From positions 1 through 64,000 of the forward strand of contig NZ_MDER01000096.1 in the NCBI RefSeq assembly GCF_001721045.1: DNA of 64,000 nt, in the 5' to 3' direction. Below are positions 1-8,275 of this stretch, in pieces (the stretch's first letter is position 1; every line of letters starts with the position of its first letter). The DNA comes from Paenibacillus nuruki. GTDB taxonomy: Bacteria; Bacillota; Bacilli; Paenibacillales; Paenibacillaceae. The position numbers and the translations under genes were made by a program. The notes below the pieces were generated by a model. It was not told where the DNA came from and searched no databases. It worked only from the letters and a program-made list of their open reading frames with translations.

Positions 1-48
1 ATGCCCCGAAGGACATCTTGGTTTACTGATTTCGTAGTGAGATCAAAA

Positions 49-549
49 TTAAGCGTGACGTTGATTCATACGACGTTGTGTCAAATAATCACTTTCGTAG
101 TAAGCTAAATCATCGCGTAATTCTTCATAAATTTTGGTGATTTCTAAAATAATGTCTCTAACCGGTTTGACAGGAGTCTGACGGAAACGAATCGCTTCCT
201 GACCTGTATAAGCATAACGTCCATCTTCAGAGTAGCACTCATTTTTGGGATAAAAAAAGCTATTGATACAATGGTGATACGCATTATAAAGTGCTTTTTC
301 TGCAAAATCCATATCGAAGTTTGCACGACGGATCACTACACCTAATTTTTCGTAAGAAACTTCGGAAAACACAAGCAAATGACGTAAATCGGACAAAAAT
401 CCTTTGTAGAAAGCAACACTGTCGACCCCACTTTCAGCGGTCAATGCTTGTAAAGAGTATTCGTTTAGGAACTCTTCCATCTTCTCCATTGCTGGTTTCA
501 ATTTTTCCCTAGTGCTTTCACTTAACTTTTGGACATTCGCTGCTAACAT
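49..549 (-). CDS. ypuI: YpuI-like DUF3907 family protein
   Basis: A 166-residue soluble protein resembling Bacillus subtilis YpuI (DUF3907). The recognisable stretches are the N-terminal helical part, a segment reading LLVFSEVSYEKL, the conserved AEKALYNAYHHCI block around residues 83-96, and the FFYPKNE...EDGRYAYTGQEAIRF block near residues 98-122, which is the best hallmark of the family. No signal peptide or membrane segment is visible. The start ATG is preceded by an AAGGGGGAG ribosome site at good spacing, which supports this start. The gene stands alone, with about 445 bp of non-coding DNA upstream that also carries the rnpB terminator. The molecular function of the family is not established, to my knowledge, and I infer none here. 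Family assignment rests on memory of YpuI. Confidence 0.8.
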   Translation of the reverse strand: MLAANVQKLSESTREKLKPAMEKMEEFLNEYSLQALTAESGVDSVAFYKGFLSDLRHLLVFSEVSYEKLGVVIRRANFDMDFAEKALYNAYHHCINSFFYPKNECYSEDGRYAYTGQEAIRFRQTPVKPVRDIILEITKIYEELRDDLAYYESDYLTQRRMNQRHA

Positions 550-844
550 GTCTGTAGCTCCCCCTTAAAATTGGTTCCTTAGAGACTGGGATGCCCCTCG
601 AGAAAGGAAACATTACCCTGATTTTTAATTACAATCCTACCACAAAAATAATACTTATGGTATCTCTGATGTGTACAAAATCTTCTTAACTTCATTTTAA
701 CCATATTTTAAATATTAAAAACGTCTCCTTGTGAAAAGGAATCTCATCAATATTCCCATTGATGAATGGTTTATTATCATATAGATTACTTTGGTTTTTA
801 CAAAGAAGCAAGTTTGTTATTAGAATATCAATTTTAACCGCATC
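550..844. other. gene-free AT-rich spacer between ypuI and the rnpB terminator
   Basis: About 300 bp with no coding signal on either strand that I trust. It contains the ypuI ribosome site at its left end and a small perfect hairpin (TCATCAAT / ATTGATGA) near 747-770 with no T-run. The ypuI promoter should lie here, but no convincing -35/-10 pair was found. Short plus-strand reading frames in this region lack ribosome sites and family resemblance. Confidence 0.5.
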
Positions 845-884
845 AAAAAGCGGCGTGCTCTCCAGAGATGGAAAGACACACCGC
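845..884 (-). terminator. intrinsic terminator downstream of rnpB
   Basis: On the minus strand an 8-bp stem GCGGTGTG / CACGCCGC (one G-U pair, formed by 877-884 with 850-857) continues inward through a CTTTCC/GGAGAG pairing and is followed by TTTTT (845-849). On the plus strand the G-U pair becomes a C-A mismatch, so the structure is built for minus-strand RNA, i.e. transcripts leaving rnpB. It lies about 110 nt past the mature rnpB end. Confidence 0.7.
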
Positions 885-994
885 CTTCTTCCAGCGGATA
901 TACAACCGGTACAGAGTGTCTATAACTCTATATCGGATCATGATCAATACTTATAAATGATATCTGTATACTGCATCAAATAAATAGTAGCGTT

Positions 995-1425
995 AGTGGG
1001 GAAAGCTTCTCGTAAGCCGGGTTCTGTGCCTTTTGTGGTTCAGACGGGAACTACCCTCCCACTTTAGGCGACAATCATCTATCTAGGCCAAACATTACTG
1101 TTTGGCTCCAGCGACCAACCTCGATACACCTCGGGCAAAGGCTGCTTTTTCGAAAAAAAGCCGTATCTCTTTAGGTCTTGCTCCAGATGGGGTTTACCAG
1201 GAACGAAGTCACCAGCGTTCCTCGGGGTCTCTTACACCCCGGTTCCATCCTTACCTGTGCATAATTTCCGAAGAAATCAGCCATCGGCGGTCCATTTCTG
1301 TGGCACTATCCTTCAACTCGCGCTGACTGGATGTTATCCAGCACCCTGCCCTGTGGAGCCCGGACTTTCCTCCCGTGACGATAAGTCACCGGCGATTGTC
1401 TGTTTAGCTTTCCGCGAACGCAACA
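995..1425 (-). ncRNA. rnpB: RNase P RNA (class A-like)
   Basis: This is the catalytic RNA of RNase P, which trims the 5' leader of pre-tRNAs with the protein RnpA. On the minus strand the universal core reads GAGGAAAGTCCGGGCTC near the 5' end, then AGGGCAGGGTGC, ACCGCCGATGGC, GGTAAGGATGG, GGTAAACCCC and, near the 3' end, ACAGAACCCGGCTTA. The terminal helix P1 is formed by GGAAAGCT (5') and AGCTTTCC (3'). The CACAGGGCAGGGTGCTGG segment and the TTTGGCCTAGATAGATGATTGTCGCC segment resemble the ancestral class A RNA of Escherichia coli much more than the class B RNA of Bacillus subtilis. The 5' end is placed from the promoter and the 3' end from P1, so both are approximate. A consensus sigma-A promoter lies immediately upstream and a terminator downstream. 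Confidence 0.95.
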
Positions 1426-1431
1426 CTTCAC

Positions 1432-1460
1432 ATTATATAATCATTCTATAAGAGTGTAAA
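1432..1460 (-). promoter_or_regulatory. sigma-A promoter of rnpB
   Basis: On the minus strand TTTACA (1455-1460), a 17-nt spacer, then TATAAT (1432-1437): a near-perfect vegetative promoter placing the start of transcription at about 1425, just ahead of the P1 helix of RNase P RNA. Confidence 0.9.
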
Positions 1461-1640
1461 GCATACATTACACTTTTTAAGAGTTTACATTACAAAAATG
1501 CAGATTTGATTGTATTCTCTAGCTATTTCGACGCATTTCGTACAGTACATTTTGTAAAGCAAACGATAATTAACATAAAGATATACGGCTTCGAATCTTT
1601 AAATACAAAGATTAACATAGCTTTTGTACCCGATTAACTT

Positions 1641-2756
1641 TTATACAAATTGAAAAGGTTCCGTATTGATTGTAGAAGCATGCACTTGAGTATCGTACTT
1701 ATCTGCTTCTAGTCGCTTACGTATAACCTCAGCCAGTCCTGACTTCATAATCTTCTCTGTATTATGCCCGGGATCAATAATCGCTATTCCAGCCATCAGT
1801 GCATCCTGAGCAGTATGATAATCGATATCTCCTGTAACAATTACATCTGCACCTTTAAATAAAGCCTGATTCACATAGCGGCTACCTGATCCACCAAGCA
1901 CTGCTGCTTTTTTGATCGTACGCTGAAGATCACCGGTTACTCGTACAATCGGTACATCTAATCCTTGTTTAACAGTGTCGACAAATTGAGCAAGACTCAC
2001 CGGAGCATCTAATTTACCTACACGACCTAGACCATATACTTTACCGCTATCTGCTAACGGATACAGATCATAAGCGACTTCTTCATAAGGATGAGACTTG
2101 ATTAATGCTTGAATCACTTTATTACGCAGACTGGAAGGAACGACTGTTTCCAAACGAATCTCAGATACCGATTCTAATTTACCTGTAGTCCCTATGTAAG
2201 GCTCACTGCCTTCTTCCGGCTGAAATGTACCTGTGCCTTCCAAAATAAACGTACAATGGCTGTAATCACCGATATGACCGCCACCAGCCGCAGTGATCGC
2301 ATTACGTACACCTTCTACATGAGTATCAGGTACAAAAGTGACTAATTTGAATAAAGAATCTGTAGATGTCTGTTCGATCGGTACTGTCTGACGAAGCCCT
2401 AACGCATCCGCCATCCAATCATTTACTCCACCTTCAGCGATATCTAGATTTGTATGACTGATATAGACTGCAATATCATGCTTAATAAGCTTTTCATACA
2501 ATTTGCCCATTGGCGTACTGGTATTGATACTTTTAAGAGCACGGAAAATAATCGCATGATGAGCAATAATCAAATCAACATTAAGAGCGATCGCTTCATC
2601 GACTACTTCATCAGTCACATCAAGAGCAACCAGAATGTTACGAATATCCTTTTGCAGTGTTCCTAATTGTAGACCAATTCGATCATCAGGTACAGCGATA
2701 CTTTTAGGTGCAAATTGCTCCATATATTGAATTACAGTTTGTCCTTTTGCAAGCAT
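1641..2756 (-). CDS. yqfO: Nif3-like dinuclear metal centre protein, YqfO type
   Basis: A 371-residue Nif3 family (DUF34) protein of the YqfO/GTP cyclohydrolase 1 type 2 group. These proteins form toroidal hexamers with a two-metal site; the true substrate is unsettled. Metal-ligand motifs are visible: DLIIAHHAII around residues 61-70 (His66, His67) near the N-terminus and DPGHNTEK around 328-335 near the C-terminus. Between them, roughly residues 130-230, lies a PII/CutA-like insert beginning LFKLVTFVPDTHVEGVRNA, characteristic of the long Bacillus form. Length matches B. subtilis YqfO. The ATG has an AAGGAGG ribosome site 8 nt upstream. It overlaps the 3' end of trmK by 25 bp and so is translationally coupled in the order membrane protein-trmK-yqfO. 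Function beyond metal binding should not be assumed. Confidence 0.9.
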   Translation of the reverse strand: MLAKGQTVIQYMEQFAPKSIAVPDDRIGLQLGTLQKDIRNILVALDVTDEVVDEAIALNVDLIIAHHAIIFRALKSINTSTPMGKLYEKLIKHDIAVYISHTNLDIAEGGVNDWMADALGLRQTVPIEQTSTDSLFKLVTFVPDTHVEGVRNAITAAGGGHIGDYSHCTFILEGTGTFQPEEGSEPYIGTTGKLESVSEIRLETVVPSSLRNKVIQALIKSHPYEEVAYDLYPLADSGKVYGLGRVGKLDAPVSLAQFVDTVKQGLDVPIVRVTGDLQRTIKKAAVLGGSGSRYVNQALFKGADVIVTGDIDYHTAQDALMAGIAIIDPGHNTEKIMKSGLAEVIRKRLEADKYDTQVHASTINTEPFQFV

Positions 2757-3514
2757 ACTAGAACCTCCTTCACGGTTTGAAGCTGTTGGCGAAAAGCAGC
2801 CGATTTGGCTTGTGCTTCTTCATTTTCAGACTTACCTGTTGAAGCAGCTACTTTTTCAAGTTTATTGATTTCTTGAGACCATTTGTATTGAAAAATGGTA
2901 GATCCTTCTTGAATTAAATAAGGTCCAAAACGTAGCAAGCTATCTTGATCAACATGATAATCATTCACTTGGTGATCTGTACTGCGAGCAGTTAACGTTA
3001 TCCCTGCATATAATTGTTGATTTTGCGTACTCGCATCAGGCAGATGATCTGCTGTTAAAATTTCATAAATACGTCCGTCTTCTTCTAAAATTTGTTCATG
3101 GCTTAAAAACCAATCATGTTCTAGTAACCAACGACGTACGTTTTCTTCGCCGACATTAGGTTGAAGTACAAGACGTTGTACACCTGCTAATTTATCAATG
3201 CCTTCCGATAAGATAGAGACGATCAATACGCCGCCCATTCCTGCGATTGTTACCACATCCACTTCGCCGGGCTCGATCACAGCAAGTCCATTACCTAATC
3301 TTACATTGATCTTTTCTTTGAGCCCTGCTTCATTCACCTGACGCTGAGCCGCATCGCGAGGCCCTACATTGACTTCCCCTGCAATTGCTTCTGTAATTAT
3401 GCCTTTACGCATAGCAAAAACCGGCAAAAGGGCATGGTCGGAACCAATATCCGCCAACCGGCTTCCTGTCGGAATTTGCTCTGCAATTTTTGTTAATCGT
3501 GTTGATAATTTCAT
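2732..3514 (-). CDS. trmK: tRNA (adenine-22-N1)-methyltransferase
   Basis: A SAM-dependent methyltransferase that makes m1A22 in tRNA (TrmK/YqfN family), 260 residues from the chosen start. The protein begins MKLSTRLTKIAEQIPTGSRLADIGSDHALLP; the ADIGSDHALLP block is the family's SAM-binding motif I, and the later VTIAGMGGVLIVSIL and LVLQPNVGEENVRRWL blocks are typical. The C-terminal part is helical and probably the tRNA-binding coiled coil. A longer frame exists upstream, but the ATG at 3514 overlaps the stop of the preceding gene as ATGA and has a GGGTGG ribosome site in the right place, so the extra 25 residues are not counted. It is in one unit with the upstream membrane-protein gene and downstream yqfO. 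Confidence 0.93.
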   Translation of the reverse strand: MKLSTRLTKIAEQIPTGSRLADIGSDHALLPVFAMRKGIITEAIAGEVNVGPRDAAQRQVNEAGLKEKINVRLGNGLAVIEPGEVDVVTIAGMGGVLIVSILSEGIDKLAGVQRLVLQPNVGEENVRRWLLEHDWFLSHEQILEEDGRIYEILTADHLPDASTQNQQLYAGITLTARSTDHQVNDYHVDQDSLLRFGPYLIQEGSTIFQYKWSQEINKLEKVAASTGKSENEEAQAKSAAFRQQLQTVKEVLVCLQKDKL

Positions 3515-4335
3515 GCAGCCACCCACGCTATCCATTTTTTTCGAAGTACAAATAAAATAATACATATCAATGCCACTTTTACCATACAAAATAGTGCGAA
3601 TGCTTCTGGCATTTGTCCCCGTAGAAAGACTTCATCAATCTCCGGCATAAACCAGACTCCAAGACTACTTGTAAAATAAACAGCCGCCATTTTTTTGCCA
3701 CGATGATGTACAAGCCAGCAAAACCACATTAATAACAAACTAATAGGTAACCATAGCCCTTGTAACATCAACCATGAAGCTTTAGGTTGAACCTGAGCAA
3801 AGAACCCTGCATATAATAATACAAAAGCACCAAACCCTATATACAATAACACAGGACTCGAAATAATATAACCGAGTATACACCATATTATCGCGCAAAC
3901 CAAAATTAACAGCGTTGTAAAAACACGTTCATCCATGCCCTGTTCACGAATCAAAAATATACCTAATCCCAACATGAGCAAACTACCTATCGCTAATAAA
4001 AATGACGATGCCAGCGCATTACGTGTACGCAGACGAATTCCGCCAGTATAACATAAAGCCGTAAATAACGGTATACATACCAGCTGTACTAAAAATGGGA
4101 ATGTAGCAAAATACAAAATAGTCAAACAAATAAAACATACCACGATAAAAGTAAACAACCATGTGCGAATATTGCCCTGTTGTAATGAATTCATCGACAG
4201 TACTTTTTTGTCACTCCGCTCTTGATCCACATCGTACAAATTCATCAAAAAATCGCAATAATGCCCTGGAAGCAAGCGATTTTCCCGCCAGTATTCAATT
4301 TCATCCAAAATAACTTCCCGTTTCCCCCGATCCAC
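3511..4335 (-). CDS. unknown multi-pass membrane protein upstream of trmK
   Basis: A 274-residue protein I do not recognise. The first 55 residues are soluble and charged and contain EIEYWRENRLLPGHYCDFLMNLYD. This resembles the short N-terminal domain of DUF2157-like membrane proteins, but the match is loose. From about residue 57 onward there are around eight hydrophobic segments separated by very short loops, ending with LRKKWIAWVAA. No catalytic motif is evident. The start is GTG, with a GGGAG ribosome site upstream. The stop codon overlaps the trmK start by 4 bp, so the two are coupled. The context (rpoD upstream, trmK and yqfO downstream) does not reveal a job. Likely a lineage-conserved integral membrane protein of unknown function. 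Confidence 0.75.
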   Translation of the reverse strand: MDRGKREVILDEIEYWRENRLLPGHYCDFLMNLYDVDQERSDKKVLSMNSLQQGNIRTWLFTFIVVCFICLTILYFATFPFLVQLVCIPLFTALCYTGGIRLRTRNALASSFLLAIGSLLMLGLGIFLIREQGMDERVFTTLLILVCAIIWCILGYIISSPVLLYIGFGAFVLLYAGFFAQVQPKASWLMLQGLWLPISLLLMWFCWLVHHRGKKMAAVYFTSSLGVWFMPEIDEVFLRGQMPEAFALFCMVKVALICIILFVLRKKWIAWVAA

Positions 4336-4561
4336 GACTTTCCCACTCCCTATTCATCACTAGGCCATTGCTCGATCTATGCGCTGCCAGCCGATTATAA
4401 CCGATTATTAGATACTGATAACAGCTATACTTGCATTATAGCCTGTTATGTTCTTCTATAGTTATATATCGCTTAATTGGGAGCAAAAGTAAACCCCTTA
4501 CATGGTGAATCTGTAAAAAACGAATTTTGACTGATATGTAAATAAAAAAACATCGTGATAC

Positions 4562-4600
4562 AAAAAGAGACCTTACCGCTATAAGCAGAAGGTCTCTTTG
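4562..4600 (-). terminator. intrinsic terminator after rpoD
   Basis: A stem with arms AAAGAGACCTT / AAGGTCTCTTT is followed on the minus strand by TTTTTG. It lies a few bases past the rpoD stop codon and closes the yqxD-dnaG-rpoD unit. The A-rich flank means it could also work in the other direction. Confidence 0.85.
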
Positions 4601-4606
4601 TATACT

Positions 4607-5734
4607 CTATTCTAAGAAATCTTTCAGACGTTTGCTACGGCTTGGGTGACGAAGCTTACGAAGTGCTTTTGCTTCAATCTGACGAATCCGTTCACGCGTA
4701 ACACCAAATACTTTACCAACTTCTTCAAGCGTTCTCGTACGTCCATCATCTAAACCAAAGCGTAGACGAAGTACATTTTCTTCACGCTCTGTCAAAGTAT
4801 CCAGAACATCTTCCAATTGCTCTTTTAACAATTCATAAGCCGCAGCATCTGCTGGAGCCAAAGCATCTTGATCTTCAATAAAATCGCCCAAGTGAGAATC
4901 ATCTTCTTCACCGATCGGCGTTTCTAACGAAACAGGTTCTTGAGCAATTTTCATAATCTCACGAACTTTTTCGACACTTAGTTCCATTTCAGCAGCGATT
5001 TCTTCTGGTGTAGGTTCACGTCCTAATTCTTGTAGCAATTGACGGGAAACCCGAATCAATTTGTTGATGGTTTCTACCATATGCACAGGAATACGAATCG
5101 TTCTTGCCTGATCGGCAATTGCGCGCGTAATCGCCTGGCGAATCCACCAAGTAGCATACGTACTAAATTTGTATCCTTTTGTATGGTCAAACTTCTCAAC
5201 CGCTTTGATTAGACCCATATTACCTTCTTGGATCAAATCAAGGAACAACATTCCGCGTCCCACATAACGCTTAGCAATACTAACCACGAGACGTAAGTTA
5301 GCTTCAGCCAATCTACGTTTTGCTTCTTCATCGCCATTTTCAATCCGTTTAGCCAATTCGACTTCATTATCTGCTGATAATAGAGGAACACGACCGATTT
5401 CTTTCAAATACATACGAACCGGGTCATTAATCTTGATACCTGGTGGAAGCGCAAGGTCATCGTCGAAATTAAATTCGCTATCTGAACTCTCACGATCGGT
5501 ACTAGGGCGCATTGTAATTTCTTCGTCGCCTTCATTGACCACTTCGATACCTATATCACCCAATTGCTCGTAAAACTCATCAATTTGCTCGGAATCCTGG
5601 TCAAATGGAGCCAGTCTTTCCATAATATCTTTGTAATTCAGAGAGGATCTTTTTTTGCCGACCTCTATTAATTGTTCTTTCACCTGATCTAATGTTAATT
5701 CGGTTTCTAATTCAGTATGCTGATCGTTCGCCAT
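4607..5734 (-). CDS. rpoD: RNA polymerase primary sigma factor SigA/RpoD
   Basis: The housekeeping sigma factor that directs RNA polymerase to TTGACA/TATAAT promoters; 375 residues, like B. subtilis SigA (371). The order is an acidic N-terminal region 1.1 (about 1-80), region 1.2 starting [23 protein letters not shown] (about 93-115), region 2 with [27 protein letters not shown] and the -10-reading stretch [17 protein letters not shown], region 3, and region 4 with [30 protein letters not shown] near the C-terminus. A GGAGGAGGGAG ribosome site precedes the ATG. It follows dnaG by 41 bp, the classical macromolecular-synthesis operon arrangement, and is closed by a terminator. Confidence 0.98.
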   Translation of the reverse strand: MANDQHTELETELTLDQVKEQLIEVGKKRSSLNYKDIMERLAPFDQDSEQIDEFYEQLGDIGIEVVNEGDEEITMRPSTDRESSDSEFNFDDDLALPPGIKINDPVRMYLKEIGRVPLLSADNEVELAKRIENGDEEAKRRLAEANLRLVVSIAKRYVGRGMLFLDLIQEGNMGLIKAVEKFDHTKGYKFSTYATWWIRQAITRAIADQARTIRIPVHMVETINKLIRVSRQLLQELGREPTPEEIAAEMELSVEKVREIMKIAQEPVSLETPIGEEDDSHLGDFIEDQDALAPADAAAYELLKEQLEDVLDTLTEREENVLRLRFGLDDGRTRTLEEVGKVFGVTRERIRQIEAKALRKLRHPSRSKRLKDFLE

Positions 5735-5775
5735 CTTTCGACTCCCTCCTCCCTAGAACTATCCGTACAAGACAA

Positions 5776-7596
5776 TTACTGTCTTTCTAGGGCGATAATC
5801 TCACTTGCAATTTGTGCAGCACGTAAAAAATCACCTGACTTTTCAACGCGTAGCATTTCTTCTCTTTTTTGCTCTACTTGTTTCTGTTGTGGAAACTTTT
5901 TGATCTGTTGAATACAATCTTGCAAAACTTGCGTACTGTCACCATGAGGGGTATCCATCATAAGGATCGAAGTCGCTGTCTTTTCTAGCCGATCATCCTG
6001 AAGCGACGAAATAAATCGGCTTACATCGGGTGGCTTACCTTGCGCATAATAAGCATAAATATAGGAAGCAATCGCAGCATGATCAGCAATATTAAAAGCA
6101 TCTCCTAGATGTTCTGATACATAAGTTGCCGCTTCAGCATCTTGTAGCATCATTGCAATTAGGCGACGCTCTGCCGCATGATAAGCCGGTAACAGAGTAG
6201 GTGTACCCTGAGCTTTTCTAGAATTACCATTTCCAGAACTGCGATTCCCATTCTGTCCTTGCGGACGAGTCCTATTCAAAGTCTGACGCATCAAATTACA
6301 ATCTTGTTTGAGACTTTCAAGCGATACACCTACCTCAGTTGATAACTCTCTAAGGTATACTTCTCGCTCTGTCGGTGAAGATAGCTGGGCAATCACTTTT
6401 AATGCTTCTTGAGCATAAGACGCTTTGCCATCTTCTTCTAACAAGTTGTAATTTCGTTTCACATAAATAAGCCTGAATTTGGTTGTTGACACCGCACCAT
6501 CAATCACTTGACTTGCAAAACGTTCGGCTCCGTATGTTTTGATATACTCATCCGGATCTAGCCCATTTTGCAATAAAGCGATCTTAACGCGCATGCCTGC
6601 TTCTTCCAAAATCGGAATACTTTTGAGCGCTGCTGCTTGTCCGGCATTATCACCGTCATAACAAATCACAACTTCTTCTGTGAGTGTTCTCATTAAAGAA
6701 GCATGATTCTCAGTAAGCGCTGTGCCCATCGTCGCTACACTATGTTGTACCCCCGCATCCCATGATGCAATCACATCACCGAAACCTTCCATCAATACCA
6801 GCTGCCCTTGTTTACGAATAGCAGACTTAGCAAGATTCAGATTATAGAGAGTACGACTTTTGTTAAATAAACGACTCTCAGGTGAATTGAGATACTTGGG
6901 CTGCCCTTCTCCCAAGATTCTACCTGCAAATGCAATAATCCTGCCGCTTCGGTTCATAATTGGAAACATAACTCGTCCGCGGAATCGATCAACATATCCA
7001 GAACCATCTTGTTTGGAAGAAAGTAAGCCGCCTTTTTCCATTTCTTTGAGATCAAAAGAGCGTTTTTCAAAAAATTGAACTAGCGTATCCCAACGATCAG
7101 GCGCATAGCCAATTTGAAATTGATCAATCAGCTTATCCCCGAATCCACGGGCACGTAAATATTCCATTGCTGGTTTGCCATGTTCCGTATTTTTCAAAAG
7201 GTAATGAAACAACTTGGCTGTCCATTCATGAGCTTGTAATAAACGCTCAAGCTCTTGATCACGAGGAGCCACTCCTCCACCTTTACCATCCTGAAAAGGA
7301 ATATGTGACTCTTCTGCCATCAACTTTACAGCCTCTGGAAAAGAAAGCCCGTCAATCTCCATTCTAAACTTGATTGCATTGCCACCTGCTCCGCAACCAT
7401 AACAATAAAAAATTTGACGATCAGGCGTCACTGTAAAAGAAGGCGTCTTCTCCGAATGAAATGGACAGAGGCCTTTCATATATTTCCCCTGTTTGGTCAA
7501 ATGAACATATTTGCCTACCGTATCAACAATGTCATTGTGCTGAAGTACAGCTTCAATCACTTCGTCAGGAATACCACCATTATGTCCGGTGCTCAT
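5776..7596 (-). CDS. dnaG: DNA primase
   Basis: Synthesises RNA primers for the replicative polymerase, working with the DnaB-type helicase. The protein has 606 residues from the chosen start. The N-terminal CHC2-type zinc domain reads CPFHSEKTPSF...FYCYGCGAGG at about residues 40-65. The Toprim catalytic domain covers about 255-345, with LVLMEGFGDVIA and the DxD-type VVICYDGDNAGQAA. A low-complexity linker (RPQGQNGNRSSGNGNSR) precedes the helicase-binding C-terminal domain. The frame opens 5 codons earlier, but the AAGGTGG ribosome site falls inside those codons, so the ATG at 7596 (MSTGHNGG...) is preferred. The gene lies 46 bp after the yqxD-like gene and 41 bp before rpoD. Confidence 0.97.
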   Translation of the reverse strand: MSTGHNGGIPDEVIEAVLQHNDIVDTVGKYVHLTKQGKYMKGLCPFHSEKTPSFTVTPDRQIFYCYGCGAGGNAIKFRMEIDGLSFPEAVKLMAEESHIPFQDGKGGGVAPRDQELERLLQAHEWTAKLFHYLLKNTEHGKPAMEYLRARGFGDKLIDQFQIGYAPDRWDTLVQFFEKRSFDLKEMEKGGLLSSKQDGSGYVDRFRGRVMFPIMNRSGRIIAFAGRILGEGQPKYLNSPESRLFNKSRTLYNLNLAKSAIRKQGQLVLMEGFGDVIASWDAGVQHSVATMGTALTENHASLMRTLTEEVVICYDGDNAGQAAALKSIPILEEAGMRVKIALLQNGLDPDEYIKTYGAERFASQVIDGAVSTTKFRLIYVKRNYNLLEEDGKASYAQEALKVIAQLSSPTEREVYLRELSTEVGVSLESLKQDCNLMRQTLNRTRPQGQNGNRSSGNGNSRKAQGTPTLLPAYHAAERRLIAMMLQDAEAATYVSEHLGDAFNIADHAAIASYIYAYYAQGKPPDVSRFISSLQDDRLEKTATSILMMDTPHGDSTQVLQDCIQQIKKFPQQKQVEQKREEMLRVEKSGDFLRAAQIASEIIALERQ

Positions 7597-7642
7597 TGTT
7601 ACCACCTTCATCTCTTTTCACACGATACATAATATTCGATAG

Positions 7643-8122
7643 CTAGGAGTCGATCTCCTGCAAATTTGTTAAAAGTTTTGTTAATTGTGACTGAAAATTT
7701 TTCTTATCTTCTGTTGTTAAAGGCTTAGGGCCTTTACCATACTTGCCACTACGACGTGCTTTGGCTTGTGCATGTCGGCGTGCCAACAGGAATTCTATAT
7801 TCTCACTATCAAATTCCATTCCTCGAAAAGAAAGAATTCGACATTGCTTGGCTAGAGCAATCGTTGCCAAACCATAATCTTGTGTAATCACAATATCTCC
7901 TGGACGCACATGATTCACAATATACAGATCAGCACTCTGATCACTGCGATCCACTTGAACCACAGATACACCTTCTTCTGCATAAATCTTGTGATCAAAA
8001 GAAGACACCATTAAGACAGGTGTCTGAAATGCTCGTGCCGTCTCTGCAATTTCCGCTTTGACCGGACAAGCATCTCCATCCACCACAATCGTACGCGGGT
8101 GGAATGGCTTGTTACTTTCCAA
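7643..8122 (-). CDS. yqxD: YaiI/YqxD family protein (UPF0178)
   Basis: A 159-residue member of the UPF0178 family. The signature TIVVDGDACPVKAEI near the N-terminus (about residues 11-25) and the later DIVITQDYGLATIALAKQCRILSFRG and RRHAQAKARRSGKYGKGPKPLT blocks are diagnostic. The fold is predicted to be PIN/NYN nuclease-like from the arrangement of acidic residues, but the biochemical role is not established. Codirectional with and 46 bp upstream of dnaG, it is the usual first gene of the dnaG-rpoD cluster in Bacillales. The glyQS terminator lies just upstream, so transcription probably starts in the 150-bp gap. Confidence 0.92.
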   Translation of the reverse strand: MESNKPFHPRTIVVDGDACPVKAEIAETARAFQTPVLMVSSFDHKIYAEEGVSVVQVDRSDQSADLYIVNHVRPGDIVITQDYGLATIALAKQCRILSFRGMEFDSENIEFLLARRHAQAKARRSGKYGKGPKPLTTEDKKNFQSQLTKLLTNLQEIDS

Positions 8123-8176
8123 TTTCCATCCCCCCTCTCATCGGGACTTCCTATGGAGCATACGTTCGTTTATAAA

Positions 8177-8222
8177 AGTAGAAAATACGGAACGACAAGA
8201 CATAAATGCCGTCGTTCCGTAT
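8177..8222 (-). terminator. intrinsic terminator after glyQ-glyS
   Basis: A 12-bp perfect stem ATACGGAACGAC / GTCGTTCCGTAT with a 14-nt loop is followed on the minus strand by TTTCTACTTTT. It ends the glycyl-tRNA synthetase transcript before yqxD. Confidence 0.85.
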
Positions 8223-8275
8223 AGCTGTATTTAGTCGTTCATTTAAAGTTATATCTGTAAATCTGTTGTTATCTT

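Noticed and set aside
588-600. GGGATGCCCC motif shared with 41934-41944 and the first bases of the window
   Set aside because: Only 9-10 bases, self-complementary GGG/CCC centre, with no similarity in the flanks, so it is not a supported repeat family.
1102-1451. Plus-strand reading frames of 60-75 codons over rnpB
   Set aside because: They lie within the RNase P RNA gene on the opposite strand and have no ribosome site or protein-like conservation.
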